This document shows, piece by piece, positions 6,816 to 12,860 of a stretch of DNA of 14,192 nt; position 1 is the stretch's first letter; each line of letters starts with the position of its first letter. Made by a program: the position numbers and the translations under genes. The notes beneath the pieces are model-generated. The model had not been told where the DNA came from, ran no database searches, and saw only the letters and a list, made by a program, of their open reading frames with translations. Source of the DNA: GCA-002780795 sp964545385 (GTDB lineage: Bacteria; Patescibacteriota; Microgenomatia; UBA1406; GWC2-37-13); contig CAZJFG010000018.1 of the NCBI GenBank assembly GCA_964545385.1, forward strand, positions 1-14,192, read 5' to 3'.

Positions 6816-7893
6816 CCTTATTTTCTATCTCCTATTTTTTGCGTTTTCCCTTGGCATGCTTGGTCGTATTACATTTTTAAACCAGCAGATAAACGGATAT
6901 TTCTACGAAATCCTCATGCTTTTTTTGCTTATTTGTTTGCTTATCGGGAAAGGATTAAAGCCTCTTATAGATGCCTATAAAAAAAACAAGTATATTTTTT
7001 GGTTTTTTTTATTCACTTTTCTGACATATTTTATAGATTTTTCTAAATATGGTTTTTTAGAAAACTCTATTGGTTTTCTATACCAATTGAGACTCATTTA
7101 TTATTTTGTTTTCTTATTTTATGTAAAAGATTCTATTTCCGCAAAGCCGGTAAATTTTTTTATTGTTTTGACGGCAGTTTTTTCTTTTTTGCAATATTTG
7201 CTTTACCCGGATTTAAGAAATTTGCTTTATGCCGGTTGGGATCCGCATCTTTATCGTATGTTTGGTACATATCTTGACACCTATGTAGCAGTAACAATAT
7301 ACGGTTTAATTTTCCTTTATTTGCTTTTTCAGGAAAAATCTTTTGTAAATAATGTCTTGTGTGCCTGTTACATGGTTTTTATACTGATGACTTTTTCAAG
7401 ACTTGGTTACCTTGCGATTTTAATCACTCTTGTTTTCGTCTACCTAAAAAATGTTAAAAAAGTATTGGCTATTCTTGGATGTGCATTGGTTGTTTTTTTG
7501 TTTATTCCAAAACCTTGGGGAGAAGGCGTAAATCTGGCCCGGACTTTTTCGATAGAATCGCGATTGAACGATTACAAAAAAGCGGTTCAACTCTGGAAAA
7601 AATCACCTTTGTATGGTATCGGTTATAACAGGATTCGCTATGTTAAAAATGATCTGTTTAGTCACTCGGGTGCTTCTTATCACTCAAGCTATATGATTAT
7701 TCTAACAACAACCGGAATTGTTGGCCTGTTGCTATTTTTATTTTCCATCTTTAGGCTTTCCACTTTTACGCCCCAGGCTGTTTTTTATGTGCTTTTTGTA
7801 AGTTTGGTTTCTTTGGGAGACAACGCACTTCTTCATCCTCTTGTTCTTTTTTTCCTTATTTCTTTGCTGAGCCTTAATCCTTCTCGCAAATGA
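6808..7893 (+). CDS. O-antigen polymerase/ligase-like membrane protein (Wzy/WaaL family)
   Basis: A 361-residue protein with about ten to eleven hydrophobic segments spread over its whole length. It should join glycan repeat units or attach the finished glycan to its carrier on the outer side of the membrane. The central extracellular loop and flanking helices carry the Wzy_C (O-antigen ligase, PF04932) pattern: SIESRLNDYKKAVQLWKKSP, then LYGIGYNRIRY and ASYHSSYMIILTTTGIVGLL, with the Arg and His residues usual for these enzymes. It starts with GTG at 6808, 8 nt before the upstream stop, so it is probably translationally coupled. It ends 20 nt inside the convergent minus-strand gene. It is the last gene of the operon. 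Polymerase and ligase cannot be told apart by sequence alone. Confidence 0.82.
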   Translation: MLNLIFYLLFFAFSLGMLGRITFLNQQINGYFYEILMLFLLICLLIGKGLKPLIDAYKKNKYIFWFFLFTFLTYFIDFSKYGFLENSIGFLYQLRLIYYFVFLFYVKDSISAKPVNFFIVLTAVFSFLQYLLYPDLRNLLYAGWDPHLYRMFGTYLDTYVAVTIYGLIFLYLLFQEKSFVNNVLCACYMVFILMTFSRLGYLAILITLVFVYLKNVKKVLAILGCALVVFLFIPKPWGEGVNLARTFSIESRLNDYKKAVQLWKKSPLYGIGYNRIRYVKNDLFSHSGASYHSSYMIILTTTGIVGLLLFLFSIFRLSTFTPQAVFYVLFVSLVSLGDNALLHPLVLFFLISLLSLNPSRK

Positions 7894-8578
7894 TTTTTAT
7901 TTCTTTGGATTCAATATTGCCGGCAATATCTTCAGCGGTGACGGTAATTATGTTTTCTCCGGATTGAAGTTTGATCGAGCTTTGAAAGTCGCCCAAGACA
8001 TTAACAACAACGGGTAAACCGTTAATTTCAACGACTACTTCTTTATCGGTTTTTCCAACGACTAGAACCTCTTCTTTACTGGTTTTGGATTCATCGGTAG
8101 GCGAGGCAATTTCCAGCCTAGGTTTATCCTTTATGTATGTGACTGTGTAGTCGGCAGTTCTCTCTGTCGTTTTGCTGTTTTTCGAAGAGGCAATAATATA
8201 AATTTTATTTTCACCGGCAATAAGATTGTTTATTTGGGCATCAAAATTATCTTCAACTTCTTTTTCATCGATCTTCCGGTCATTAAGGAAAATCGAAACC
8301 GTATCAAAATTCGAGACATGACCGCTAAGGGTAATTGAAGCGGAGTTTGTTGCATTCAAAATATTGTCGATTTGCACAGTGCCGTAAAAGTCGTCATTTT
8401 TCGATATTGAAGTCGTAGTTTTATCTTTATTAAAAAGATTACCGATATAAGCGGAACCACTCAGTAAAAACTTTATTCCGTAGCTTAAAATAAAATATAT
8501 TAAAAGAAGAGAAATCAATCCAATAAAAAATATGCTGCGTTTTATTTTTTTTTGACGATGCGATTCCAATTTTCCCAT
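7874..8578 (-). CDS. Membrane-anchored protein with two Ig-like domains
   Basis: A 234-residue protein. A basic cytoplasmic N-terminus (1-14) is followed by a single membrane helix (about 15-38, FFIGLISLLLIYFILSYG). The outer part has two repeats of about 75-80 residues (about 70-145 and 152-232), resembling bacterial Ig-like / glucodextranase-B-type domains. The second one ends with the typical SGENIITVTAEDIAGN pattern; the first has the parallel AGENKIYIIASSKN. Such proteins usually bind or present material at the cell surface, and no catalytic motif is seen. The ATG at 8578 lies only 10 nt after the 3' end of tRNA-Thr, without a Shine-Dalgarno sequence, so the mRNA is probably made by tRNA processing. 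The 3' end overlaps the glycan operon's last gene by 20 nt on the opposite strand. Confidence 0.82.
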   Translation of the reverse strand: MGKLESHRQKKIKRSIFFIGLISLLLIYFILSYGIKFLLSGSAYIGNLFNKDKTTTSISKNDDFYGTVQIDNILNATNSASITLSGHVSNFDTVSIFLNDRKIDEKEVEDNFDAQINNLIAGENKIYIIASSKNSKTTERTADYTVTYIKDKPRLEIASPTDESKTSKEEVLVVGKTDKEVVVEINGLPVVVNVLGDFQSSIKLQSGENIITVTAEDIAGNIESKEIKIICEKD

Positions 8579-8588
8579 ATAGTTTGAG

Positions 8589-8661
8589 AGCCGACTGTCG
8601 GATTCGAACCGACGATCTGCTGTTTACGATACAGCCGCTCTACCAACTGAGCTAAGCCGGC
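8589..8661 (-). tRNA. trnT: tRNA-Thr (anticodon CGT)
   Basis: The minus strand folds as a full cloverleaf. The acceptor stem is GCCGGCT/AGTCGGC with one G-T pair. The D arm is GCTC-AGTTGGTA-GAGC. The anticodon arm is GCTGT-ATCGTAA-ACAGC. The T arm is GTCGG-TTCGAAT-CCGAC. The anticodon is CGT, reading ACG. The discriminator is T and CCA is not encoded. A promoter lies just upstream. Confidence 0.95.
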
Positions 8662-8676
8662 ACAATTATACTCATT

Positions 8677-8705
8677 ATTTTAGTTTGGGAGTGGGGAATT
8701 TGCAA
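8677..8705 (-). promoter_or_regulatory. Sigma70-type promoter for tRNA-Thr and the Ig-like protein gene
   Basis: On the minus strand, TTGCAA (8705-8700) and TAAAAT (8682-8677) are 17 nt apart. The predicted start (about 8670) lies some 9 nt before the tRNA 5' end. A perfect TATAAT at 8670-8665 is an alternative -10 box but has no -35 partner. The Ig-like gene has no other visible promoter, so it is probably cotranscribed. Confidence 0.5.
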
Positions 8706-8750
8706 GAAGACAGATTTTTTCTTGATATATTAATCCGAAGATGCAAAATA

Positions 8751-8772
8751 GTAGTGTATAGTCCGTAAACGA
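8751..8772 (-). repeat. 22-bp dispersed repeat, copy 2 (inverted relative to 1284-1305)
   Basis: Read on the minus strand it carries the same ACGGACTATAC core, with CTAC after one variable base, and matches copy 1 at 19 of 22 positions. It lies 28 bp before the first recognisable codon of a truncated glycosyltransferase pseudogene. The two copies enclose the glycan operon, the Ig-like gene and tRNA-Thr. Confidence 0.55.
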
Positions 8773-8800
8773 TTTTTTACACCTGATATAAAATATAATA

Positions 8801-9699
8801 TTGACATTGGCTTACTATTTAAAAGATCTTGTCATTTTTACGGTTTTTTTACGGTTGGTTTTTCTGGTATTTGATTTTCTCGAATGTGTACTAGTTCATA
8901 AATTAAGTAATAGAAGCTGGAAAGTCACAGCGCTTTATCTTTCTAATCTGGTTACTTTTTTTGTTACGTGTGTTTATGCCCAGTGTGATGTTATTCCGCT
9001 ATTTTTCTTACTCACTGCAATTTATTTTCTTAAAAAAAAGAAAGAGATGATTTCGATGTTACTTTTTCTTTTGCGGTTCTGGCAAAAACCTGGCCGGTTT
9101 TTTTTCGGTTGTTATTTATAGAGAACCGAAAGATAAAAAAATTTTTTTCTGATTTTTTCCATTAGTTTCAATGATTATATAGGAATAATATTTAAAAGTA
9201 ATTATTTAAGTATTGCCAAATCGATTGTCGGCCATCGAAGTCTGTTTAGCATATGTGAGTTTGGAAAGTTGATTCATTTTTTCTACTACGCAAAAAGCCC
9301 ACAACCTTCTATTTTTTACTCCGCTTGCAGTCTATTCATACTTGATTAATACAAAAATATTTTAAATGATTTTTTGGATATACTTATTTTTTTTCTACGT
9401 ATTCACTTTCGGATTTGCACTTTCAGTATCTTTGTTCGATTATGCCTTTTTTAGTATTAATAAAACCAGAAAACTGAGGTTATTCTATTTTTATTATGAG
9501 TATGTATCTATGTTTGAATTACGCGATGGAACACTTTCAAACCGGAAAAAATACAGCATTCTTATTTGAGATAACGGGAGTTTTATGTTGGTTAAACTTT
9601 GTAGTAATCAAGCTAATGAGCGGACTAGTGAACAAAATTAGAACCTTTTATCAACAGTCCACTAGGAGATATTATATACCAAATTTTGATGATATATAA
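8801..9699 (+). pseudogene. Decayed GT-C (polyprenyl-sugar dependent) glycosyltransferase
   Basis: Pieces of one membrane glycosyltransferase can be read in order through changing frames. At 8801-9070: SNRSWKVTALYLSN, then YAQCDVIPLFFLLTAIYFLK, which matches the usual YGQFDxIPxFFLLLAIYxLxK hallmark of GT-C mannosyltransferase-like proteins (GT87/PIG-M type). At 9073-9165, another frame: AVLAKTWPVFF and LFIENRKIKKFF. At 9161-9349: SIAKSIVGHRSLFSI and GKLIHFFYYAKSPQ. At 9366-9495: YVFTFGFALS and LRLFYFYYEYVS. At 9496-9699: MEHFQTGKNTAFLFEITGVL and CWL, ending at TAA. At least three or four frameshifts plus internal stops rule out function. The N-terminal part, where the catalytic acidic loop sits in GT-C enzymes, is missing. 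It was probably once part of the neighbouring glycan pathway. The family call rests on pattern memory. Confidence 0.75.
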
Positions 9700-9795
9700 A
9701 ATAAAGATAGGAAAAAAACTCTGGAAATTTATTATCATAAAATCAATAAATATCATGTTCTTTATATTTCTGATAAGATAATTTAAGTCAAGATT

Positions 9796-10155
9796 ATGAA
9801 GCCTGATGAAATTGAACTTATCAAAAATCTGCGAGTAAAAATCTATCATGTTGTTCCAATTAAAGAATGAGTTGAAACATGGCGAGTAATCATTGCATTT
9901 ATCAACGATTCTCCAGAAAAAGATAAATTAATAAAGAAATATTTTATTTGGGTAACGGGTGAATATTTGGAAGATAAACTTAAACTTTCTGCAGATATAA
10001 ATAGTGCTCAAAAATTTGCTTTGTCGTTTACAAAAAAACGATTTGAGGAGTCGGGTAACCAGATACCTGTAGAAAATGGAGTTTCTTGCAGTAACGAAGA
10101 AGGAATAGTTATTGTTGATCCTAAGTTTTTTGTTCACTTAAAAGAAAAACAATGA
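9796..10155 (+). pseudogene. Small gene with one in-frame TGA, coupled to DUF3800 gene
   Basis: Frame reading from the ATG at 9796 gives 119 codons up to a TGA at 10153, interrupted only by one TGA at codon 25 (9868-9870). Both sides read as convincing protein: MKPDEIELIKNLRVKIYHVV before the stop, VETWRVIIAFINDSPEKDKL and KKYFIWVTGEYLEDKLKLSA after it. A TGG-to-TGA change would explain the break (PIKE-W-VETW). A shorter product could start downstream, for example at TTG 9967. The last codon overlaps the next ATG (ATGA), so it was made together with the DUF3800 protein. I do not recognise the family. No Shine-Dalgarno sequence is seen. Other genes here use TGA as stop, so general recoding is unlikely. 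Nonsense mutation, readthrough and assembly error all remain possible. Confidence 0.6.
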
Positions 10156-10862
10156 ATAATAAAACATTATTTATTTTTATTGACGAGTCAGGTAATTTTG
10201 ACTTTTCTTCAACAGGAACAAAATATTTTATATTAACAGCAATAAGCACAATTAAACCCCTTAATGAACGAGAAAAATTATTAAAATATCGTTGTCAGCT
10301 TCTATCAGAACAAACCGACCAAGAGTATTTTCACGCAACCGAAGACAAACAAACGGTTAGAGATGGAATCTACAGTTTAATTTCCGGTTATGATGATTTT
10401 TTTGTTGATTCGGTAGTTACTCAAAAAAATAAGGCTAACCCAAGTCTTTATAGTGAAATGTGTTCAAAAAAAGGAAAAATTACGAAAAGAATTGTTGGAG
10501 CAGAATTTTATCGCATTGTTTGCCAAACGCTTTTACAATATATTTTCAGAAGATTTAATTCAACTAATATAGAAAAAATTGTGGTTATATTGGATAACCT
10601 TTTTACAGATAATAAAAGACAGACAGTCTTGAAGTCATTAAAATCATATCTTAAACAACACTGCCAAAAAAGATTTTATATATATTTTCATCAGTCAAAA
10701 GCAGACCTAAATTGCCAAATTGCTGATTATTGTGGTTGGGCAATTTATGTCAAAAATGAGAGAAATGAATTGCGACCCATCAATAAGATAAAGACAAAAA
10801 TTAAAAGCGAATTTGCAATATTTCAAAGAGGAACTACAGAGTATTACCTCAATAATAATTGA
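10152..10862 (+). CDS. DUF3800 domain protein (putative RNase H-like nuclease)
   Basis: This 236-residue protein has the DUF3800 pattern. The N-terminal strand FIFIDESGNF (7-16) carries the acidic D11 and E12. YFHATEDKQTVRD (59-71) gives the conserved H61 and D65. VVILDNLF (144-151) gives D148. The C-terminal SKADLNCQIADYCGWAIYVK (182-201) holds the QxAD motif (Q189, D192). The spacing of acidic residues fits an RNase H-like metal site, so a nuclease role is likely but unproven for the family. DUF3800 genes are often on phages, plasmids and in defence islands. Its start overlaps the stop of the broken small gene at 9796-10155, and it is followed by a strong terminator. The AAA- and ATT-rich codons and its place among a pseudogene and a kinase suggest acquired DNA. 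Confidence 0.85.
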   Translation: MNNKTLFIFIDESGNFDFSSTGTKYFILTAISTIKPLNEREKLLKYRCQLLSEQTDQEYFHATEDKQTVRDGIYSLISGYDDFFVDSVVTQKNKANPSLYSEMCSKKGKITKRIVGAEFYRIVCQTLLQYIFRRFNSTNIEKIVVILDNLFTDNKRQTVLKSLKSYLKQHCQKRFYIYFHQSKADLNCQIADYCGWAIYVKNERNELRPINKIKTKIKSEFAIFQRGTTEYYLNNN

Positions 10863-10884
10863 CCCACCTGACTATCCTTTAGGG

Positions 10885-10904
10885 AAGAGCCCGGGGGCTC
10901 TTTT
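10885..10904 (+). terminator. Rho-independent terminator of the DUF3800 operon
   Basis: A perfect 8-bp stem, AAGAGCCC (10885-10892) and GGGCTCTT (10895-10902), with a minimal GG centre is followed by TT and then CATC. It begins 23 nt after the DUF3800 stop. The 3' T-run is short (TTTT including stem bases). The stem would work on either strand. Confidence 0.6.
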
Positions 10905-11050
10905 CATCAAGCGGGGACCTTTATCTATAAACTATAAATTAATATGAATGTCAAATTTTGATTATATTGATATAACAACATAAATATATGTAAAGGACCA
11001 CAAAAAAAGCCGCCGGTATAAAAACATATTCAAGAAGAGTAATAAAACAT

Positions 11051-11075
11051 CTTTGTTGTTTTTACATTAACAAAG
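11051..11075 (-). terminator. Weak hairpin at the 3' end of the kinase gene
   Basis: CTTTGTT (minus strand, 11075-11069) can pair with AACAAAG (11057-11051), spanning the TAA stop of the kinase gene. The following minus-strand bases (ATGTTTTATT) are only moderately T-rich. It may end the LysM-tRNA-kinase transcript, but the stem is AT-rich and weak. Confidence 0.22.
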
Positions 11076-11546
11076 TTTAGTCATGATTTTTTCCGCTGTC
11101 TCTTCTGGTTTTTCATTTGAATTGTTGATTATTTCGCCAAAGGATGGTTTGTGAATTCCAATTTGATAGTGGTGTTTTATTCTGTTTTTTTCCCATATGC
11201 TCAGTTTCCTATTACCTCTATTTTTTAATACAGTATTAAGGGTTGGATCTAGGGTAAAAAAATAAATTTTTGATTTTAAACCATCAAGAAGTTTTATGAT
11301 TAAATCATAATTTTTCTTGGAAATGGGATAAGGGATAATTACATTTATATTATTTTTAGCAAAGTTTTTTATTAGCAAACAAGCATTTTCGAGATTAATA
11401 GGTATCGCTTCTTCTAACGGTAACCAATCAATAAATTTTCTTAATATATCAATTTCCAAAACTACGGTATTAGTTATTTTTTTAGCTAATATCTTGGAGA
11501 TAGTAGACTTACCAGAATTAATTGAACCATTAATAAAAATAACCAT
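11067..11546 (-). CDS. Small P-loop kinase (AAA_33 / zeta-toxin-like)
   Basis: A 159-residue nucleotide-binding protein. It starts with a strand and a perfect Walker A loop (FINGSINSGKST, residues 4-15; G7, G12, K13, S14). VLEIDILRKFIDW (29-41) carries an Asp in the place of the phosphate-acceptor or base residue of small kinases. IYFFTLDPTLNTVLKNRGNR (94-113) resembles the LID region with R110 and R113, and R122 follows. The size and order fit the AAA_33 / zeta-toxin / chloramphenicol phosphotransferase-like group, whose members phosphorylate small molecules, nucleotides or sugars. The substrate cannot be inferred. The ATG lies just 6 nt after tRNA-Gly on the same strand, with no ribosome binding site. 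No antitoxin-like gene adjoins it. The gene is notably AT-rich with many ATA codons, so recent acquisition is possible. Confidence 0.75.
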   Translation of the reverse strand: MVIFINGSINSGKSTISKILAKKITNTVVLEIDILRKFIDWLPLEEAIPINLENACLLIKNFAKNNINVIIPYPISKKNYDLIIKLLDGLKSKIYFFTLDPTLNTVLKNRGNRKLSIWEKNRIKHHYQIGIHKPSFGEIINNSNEKPEETAEKIMTKLC

Positions 11547-11552
11547 TTTGGG

Positions 11553-11624
11553 AGCGGTGGAGGGGATTTGAACCCCTGACCTTCTCCTTGGGAAGGAGAC
11601 ATTCTACCGCTGAACTACCACCGC
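11553..11624 (-). tRNA. trnG: tRNA-Gly (anticodon CCC)
   Basis: The minus strand folds as a cloverleaf of 72 nt. The acceptor is GCGGTGG/CCACCGC. The D arm is GTTC-AGCGGTA-GAAT. The anticodon arm is TCTCC-TTCCCAA-GGAGA. The T arm is AGGGG-TTCAAAT-CCCCT. The anticodon is CCC, reading GGG. The discriminator is T, as usual for bacterial tRNA-Gly. The following CCCA does not give a proper CCA. It lies 14 nt after the LysM gene and 6 nt before the kinase gene. Confidence 0.95.
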
Positions 11625-11638
11625 GTAGATTTATTATA

Positions 11639-12211
11639 TCAACGTGGAATCACCAAAACCATACCGACTTCGATTGCCTCAGGATTGGCAAGACTGTTGG
11701 CCCGAGCTATCGTTGGCCAGGCATTGTAGTCACCGTAAGCTTTAAATGCGATGATTGATAGGCTGTCGCCCAGCTGCACTGTATATTTATCTGCTTTGTA
11801 GGTGACCTGCCCTGATTGAATTGAACTTGTTTCTCCTTTGGTTGGCTTTTTTGGCGTAACGTCCGGCAAAGTCAGTTTGGTACCCGGTGGAATATCGTTT
11901 GGATCTGGTAGCTTATTGGCCTGTGCTATATCATAGGAATTTAGTCCTGATCCATAGTTATCCTCAGCAATCTGCCATAAAAAATCACCTTCCTTAGTTG
12001 TATAGGTTTTTGGAAATATCTTTGCCGCAACAGTCGGACTGATCTTTTCTTTTCTTTTCCGGTTAATAAAAATTTTTTTTGGAAAAAAAATATAAACGGC
12101 CATAAAAAAAAATACAATCACCGTCAGGCCAATCAAAAAAAAATGAATTTTTTTTTGGATAAGGTTTATGACAATTTCTTTATAATTTTTTGACTTTGTT
12201 TTCGGTTTCAT
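11639..12211 (-). CDS. Membrane-anchored protein with two LysM domains
   Basis: A 190-residue protein. The basic N-terminus (1-21) is followed by one membrane helix (about 23-43, FFLIGLTVIVFFFMAVYIFF), leaving the rest outside the cytoplasm. The first LysM domain spans about 70-116 (YTTKEGDFLWQIAEDNYGSG ... IPPGTKLTLP). A Pro/Thr/Ser linker follows. The second LysM spans about 142-189 (YTVQLGDSLSIIAFKAYGD ... IEVGMVLVIP). LysM modules bind N-acetylglucosamine-containing glycans, normally peptidoglycan, so this is probably a wall-binding anchor. No catalytic domain is present. The gene heads a minus-strand unit with tRNA-Gly and the P-loop kinase, and its promoter faces that of lemA. Domain calls are firm. 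Confidence 0.88.
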   Translation of the reverse strand: MKPKTKSKNYKEIVINLIQKKIHFFLIGLTVIVFFFMAVYIFFPKKIFINRKRKEKISPTVAAKIFPKTYTTKEGDFLWQIAEDNYGSGLNSYDIAQANKLPDPNDIPPGTKLTLPDVTPKKPTKGETSSIQSGQVTYKADKYTVQLGDSLSIIAFKAYGDYNAWPTIARANSLANPEAIEVGMVLVIPR

Positions 12212-12236
12212 ATAATCAGCTAAACTTGATGCCTAT

Positions 12237-12264
12237 ATATTAGCAAAAAAAAAACTGTTTTCAA
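12237..12264 (-). promoter_or_regulatory. Promoter for the LysM gene and downstream tRNA-Gly
   Basis: On the minus strand, TTGAAA (12264-12259) and TAATAT (12242-12237) are 16 nt apart, the spacer being mainly a run of ten T. A TATATA at 12240-12235 is an alternative -10. The leader would be about 20 nt. The -35 box lies within 5 bp of the lemA promoter's -10, so the two transcription units diverge from one compact region. Confidence 0.42.
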
Positions 12265-12265
12265 T

Positions 12266-12274
12266 TGTTATAAT
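12266..12274 (+). promoter_or_regulatory. Extended -10 promoter for lemA-htpX-asnB
   Basis: TGTTATAAT at 12266-12274 is a perfect TGn-TATAAT extended -10. A second TATAAT follows at 12274-12279. No good -35 box is visible, which is common with extended -10 promoters. Transcription would start near 12281-12286. Confidence 0.5.
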
Positions 12275-12286
12275 ATAATTATGACG

Positions 12287-12297
12287 AAAGGAGGTGA
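12287..12297 (+). promoter_or_regulatory. Strong Shine-Dalgarno for lemA
   Basis: AAAGGAGGTGA (12287-12297) is nearly the full anti-Shine-Dalgarno complement and the strongest in the window, where most genes have none. It is 12 nt from the lemA ATG at 12310, longer than ideal. It also lies within an 8-codon frame (MTKGGEHK) from ATG 12281 to TAA 12305-12307, just 2 nt before the lemA ATG. Confidence 0.6.
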
Positions 12298-12309
12298 GCA
12301 TAAATAAAT

Positions 12310-12858
12310 ATGTCATTTGCAATTATCGGTATTTTGGTTCTGTTAGTTCTCTATTTTATCGGTACATATAACAGTTTGATTGTTTTAAGAACAAGAATAA
12401 AAGAAGCATTTTCAGGGATTGATGTTCAACTGAAGCGAAGAACCGACTTAATTCCAAATCTTATTGAAACAGTCAAAGGTTATGCAAAACACGAAAAAAG
12501 CATTTTTGAAAACGTAACCAAAGCAAGAAGTGCTCTTGTTAAGGCAGAAACTCCTGAAGAAAAGGCGCGAGCCAACAATCAACTAAACGGAGCTCTTAAG
12601 GGTCTTTTTGCCGTTGCCGAGGCCTATCCGCAACTTCAGGCAAGTGCTAATTTTCAGGACTTGCAAAAGCAATTGGCTGATACGGAGGATAAGATTGCCT
12701 ATTCGAGGCAATTTTATAACAGTAATGTTTTGGATTTCAATACGAAAGTTCAGGTATTTCCTTCAAATATTATTGCCAATATGCTCGGTTTTAAACAAGA
12801 GGCATTTTTTGAAGTTGAAGAAGGAGATAAGAAAAAAGTTGAAGTTAAATTTGACTAA
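12310..12858 (+). CDS. lemA: LemA family protein
   Basis: A 182-residue LemA protein, close to the family's usual size. An N-terminal membrane helix (about 4-21, AIIGILVLLVLYFIGTYN) is followed by the helical LemA body. Hallmarks are RTRIKEAFSGIDVQLKRRTD (27-46), LIPNLIETVKGYAKHE (47-62), and the C-terminal RQFYNSNVLDFNTKVQVFPS and NIIANMLGFK. The short N-terminus is outside or in the membrane and the helical bundle is anchored at the membrane surface. Its biochemical role is not settled, but it is often encoded next to HtpX proteases, as here (2-nt gap). It may act in membrane protein quality control or as a scaffold. The start is fixed by the strong Shine-Dalgarno and the helix. This is the first gene of a unit that continues into htpX and asnB. 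Confidence 0.95.
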   Translation: MSFAIIGILVLLVLYFIGTYNSLIVLRTRIKEAFSGIDVQLKRRTDLIPNLIETVKGYAKHEKSIFENVTKARSALVKAETPEEKARANNQLNGALKGLFAVAEAYPQLQASANFQDLQKQLADTEDKIAYSRQFYNSNVLDFNTKVQVFPSNIIANMLGFKQEAFFEVEEGDKKKVEVKFD

Positions 12859-12860
12859 TT

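Noticed and set aside
9868..9870. TGA read as an amino acid genome-wide (code 4 or 25)
   Set aside because: Intact genes at 2249, 4189, 5099, 7893, 10862 and 11639 end in TGA at sensible places and Trp is encoded by TGG, so only a local event is considered.
10910..11000. Imperfect inverted repeat GGACCTTTA / TAAAGGACC
   Set aside because: Only 8 of 9 bases pair across about 80 nt of very AT-rich DNA; likely chance.
11067..11546. P-loop kinase as the toxin of a toxin-antitoxin pair
   Set aside because: Zeta-like fold is possible, but there is no antitoxin-like neighbour; the only adjacent genes are a tRNA and a LysM protein.
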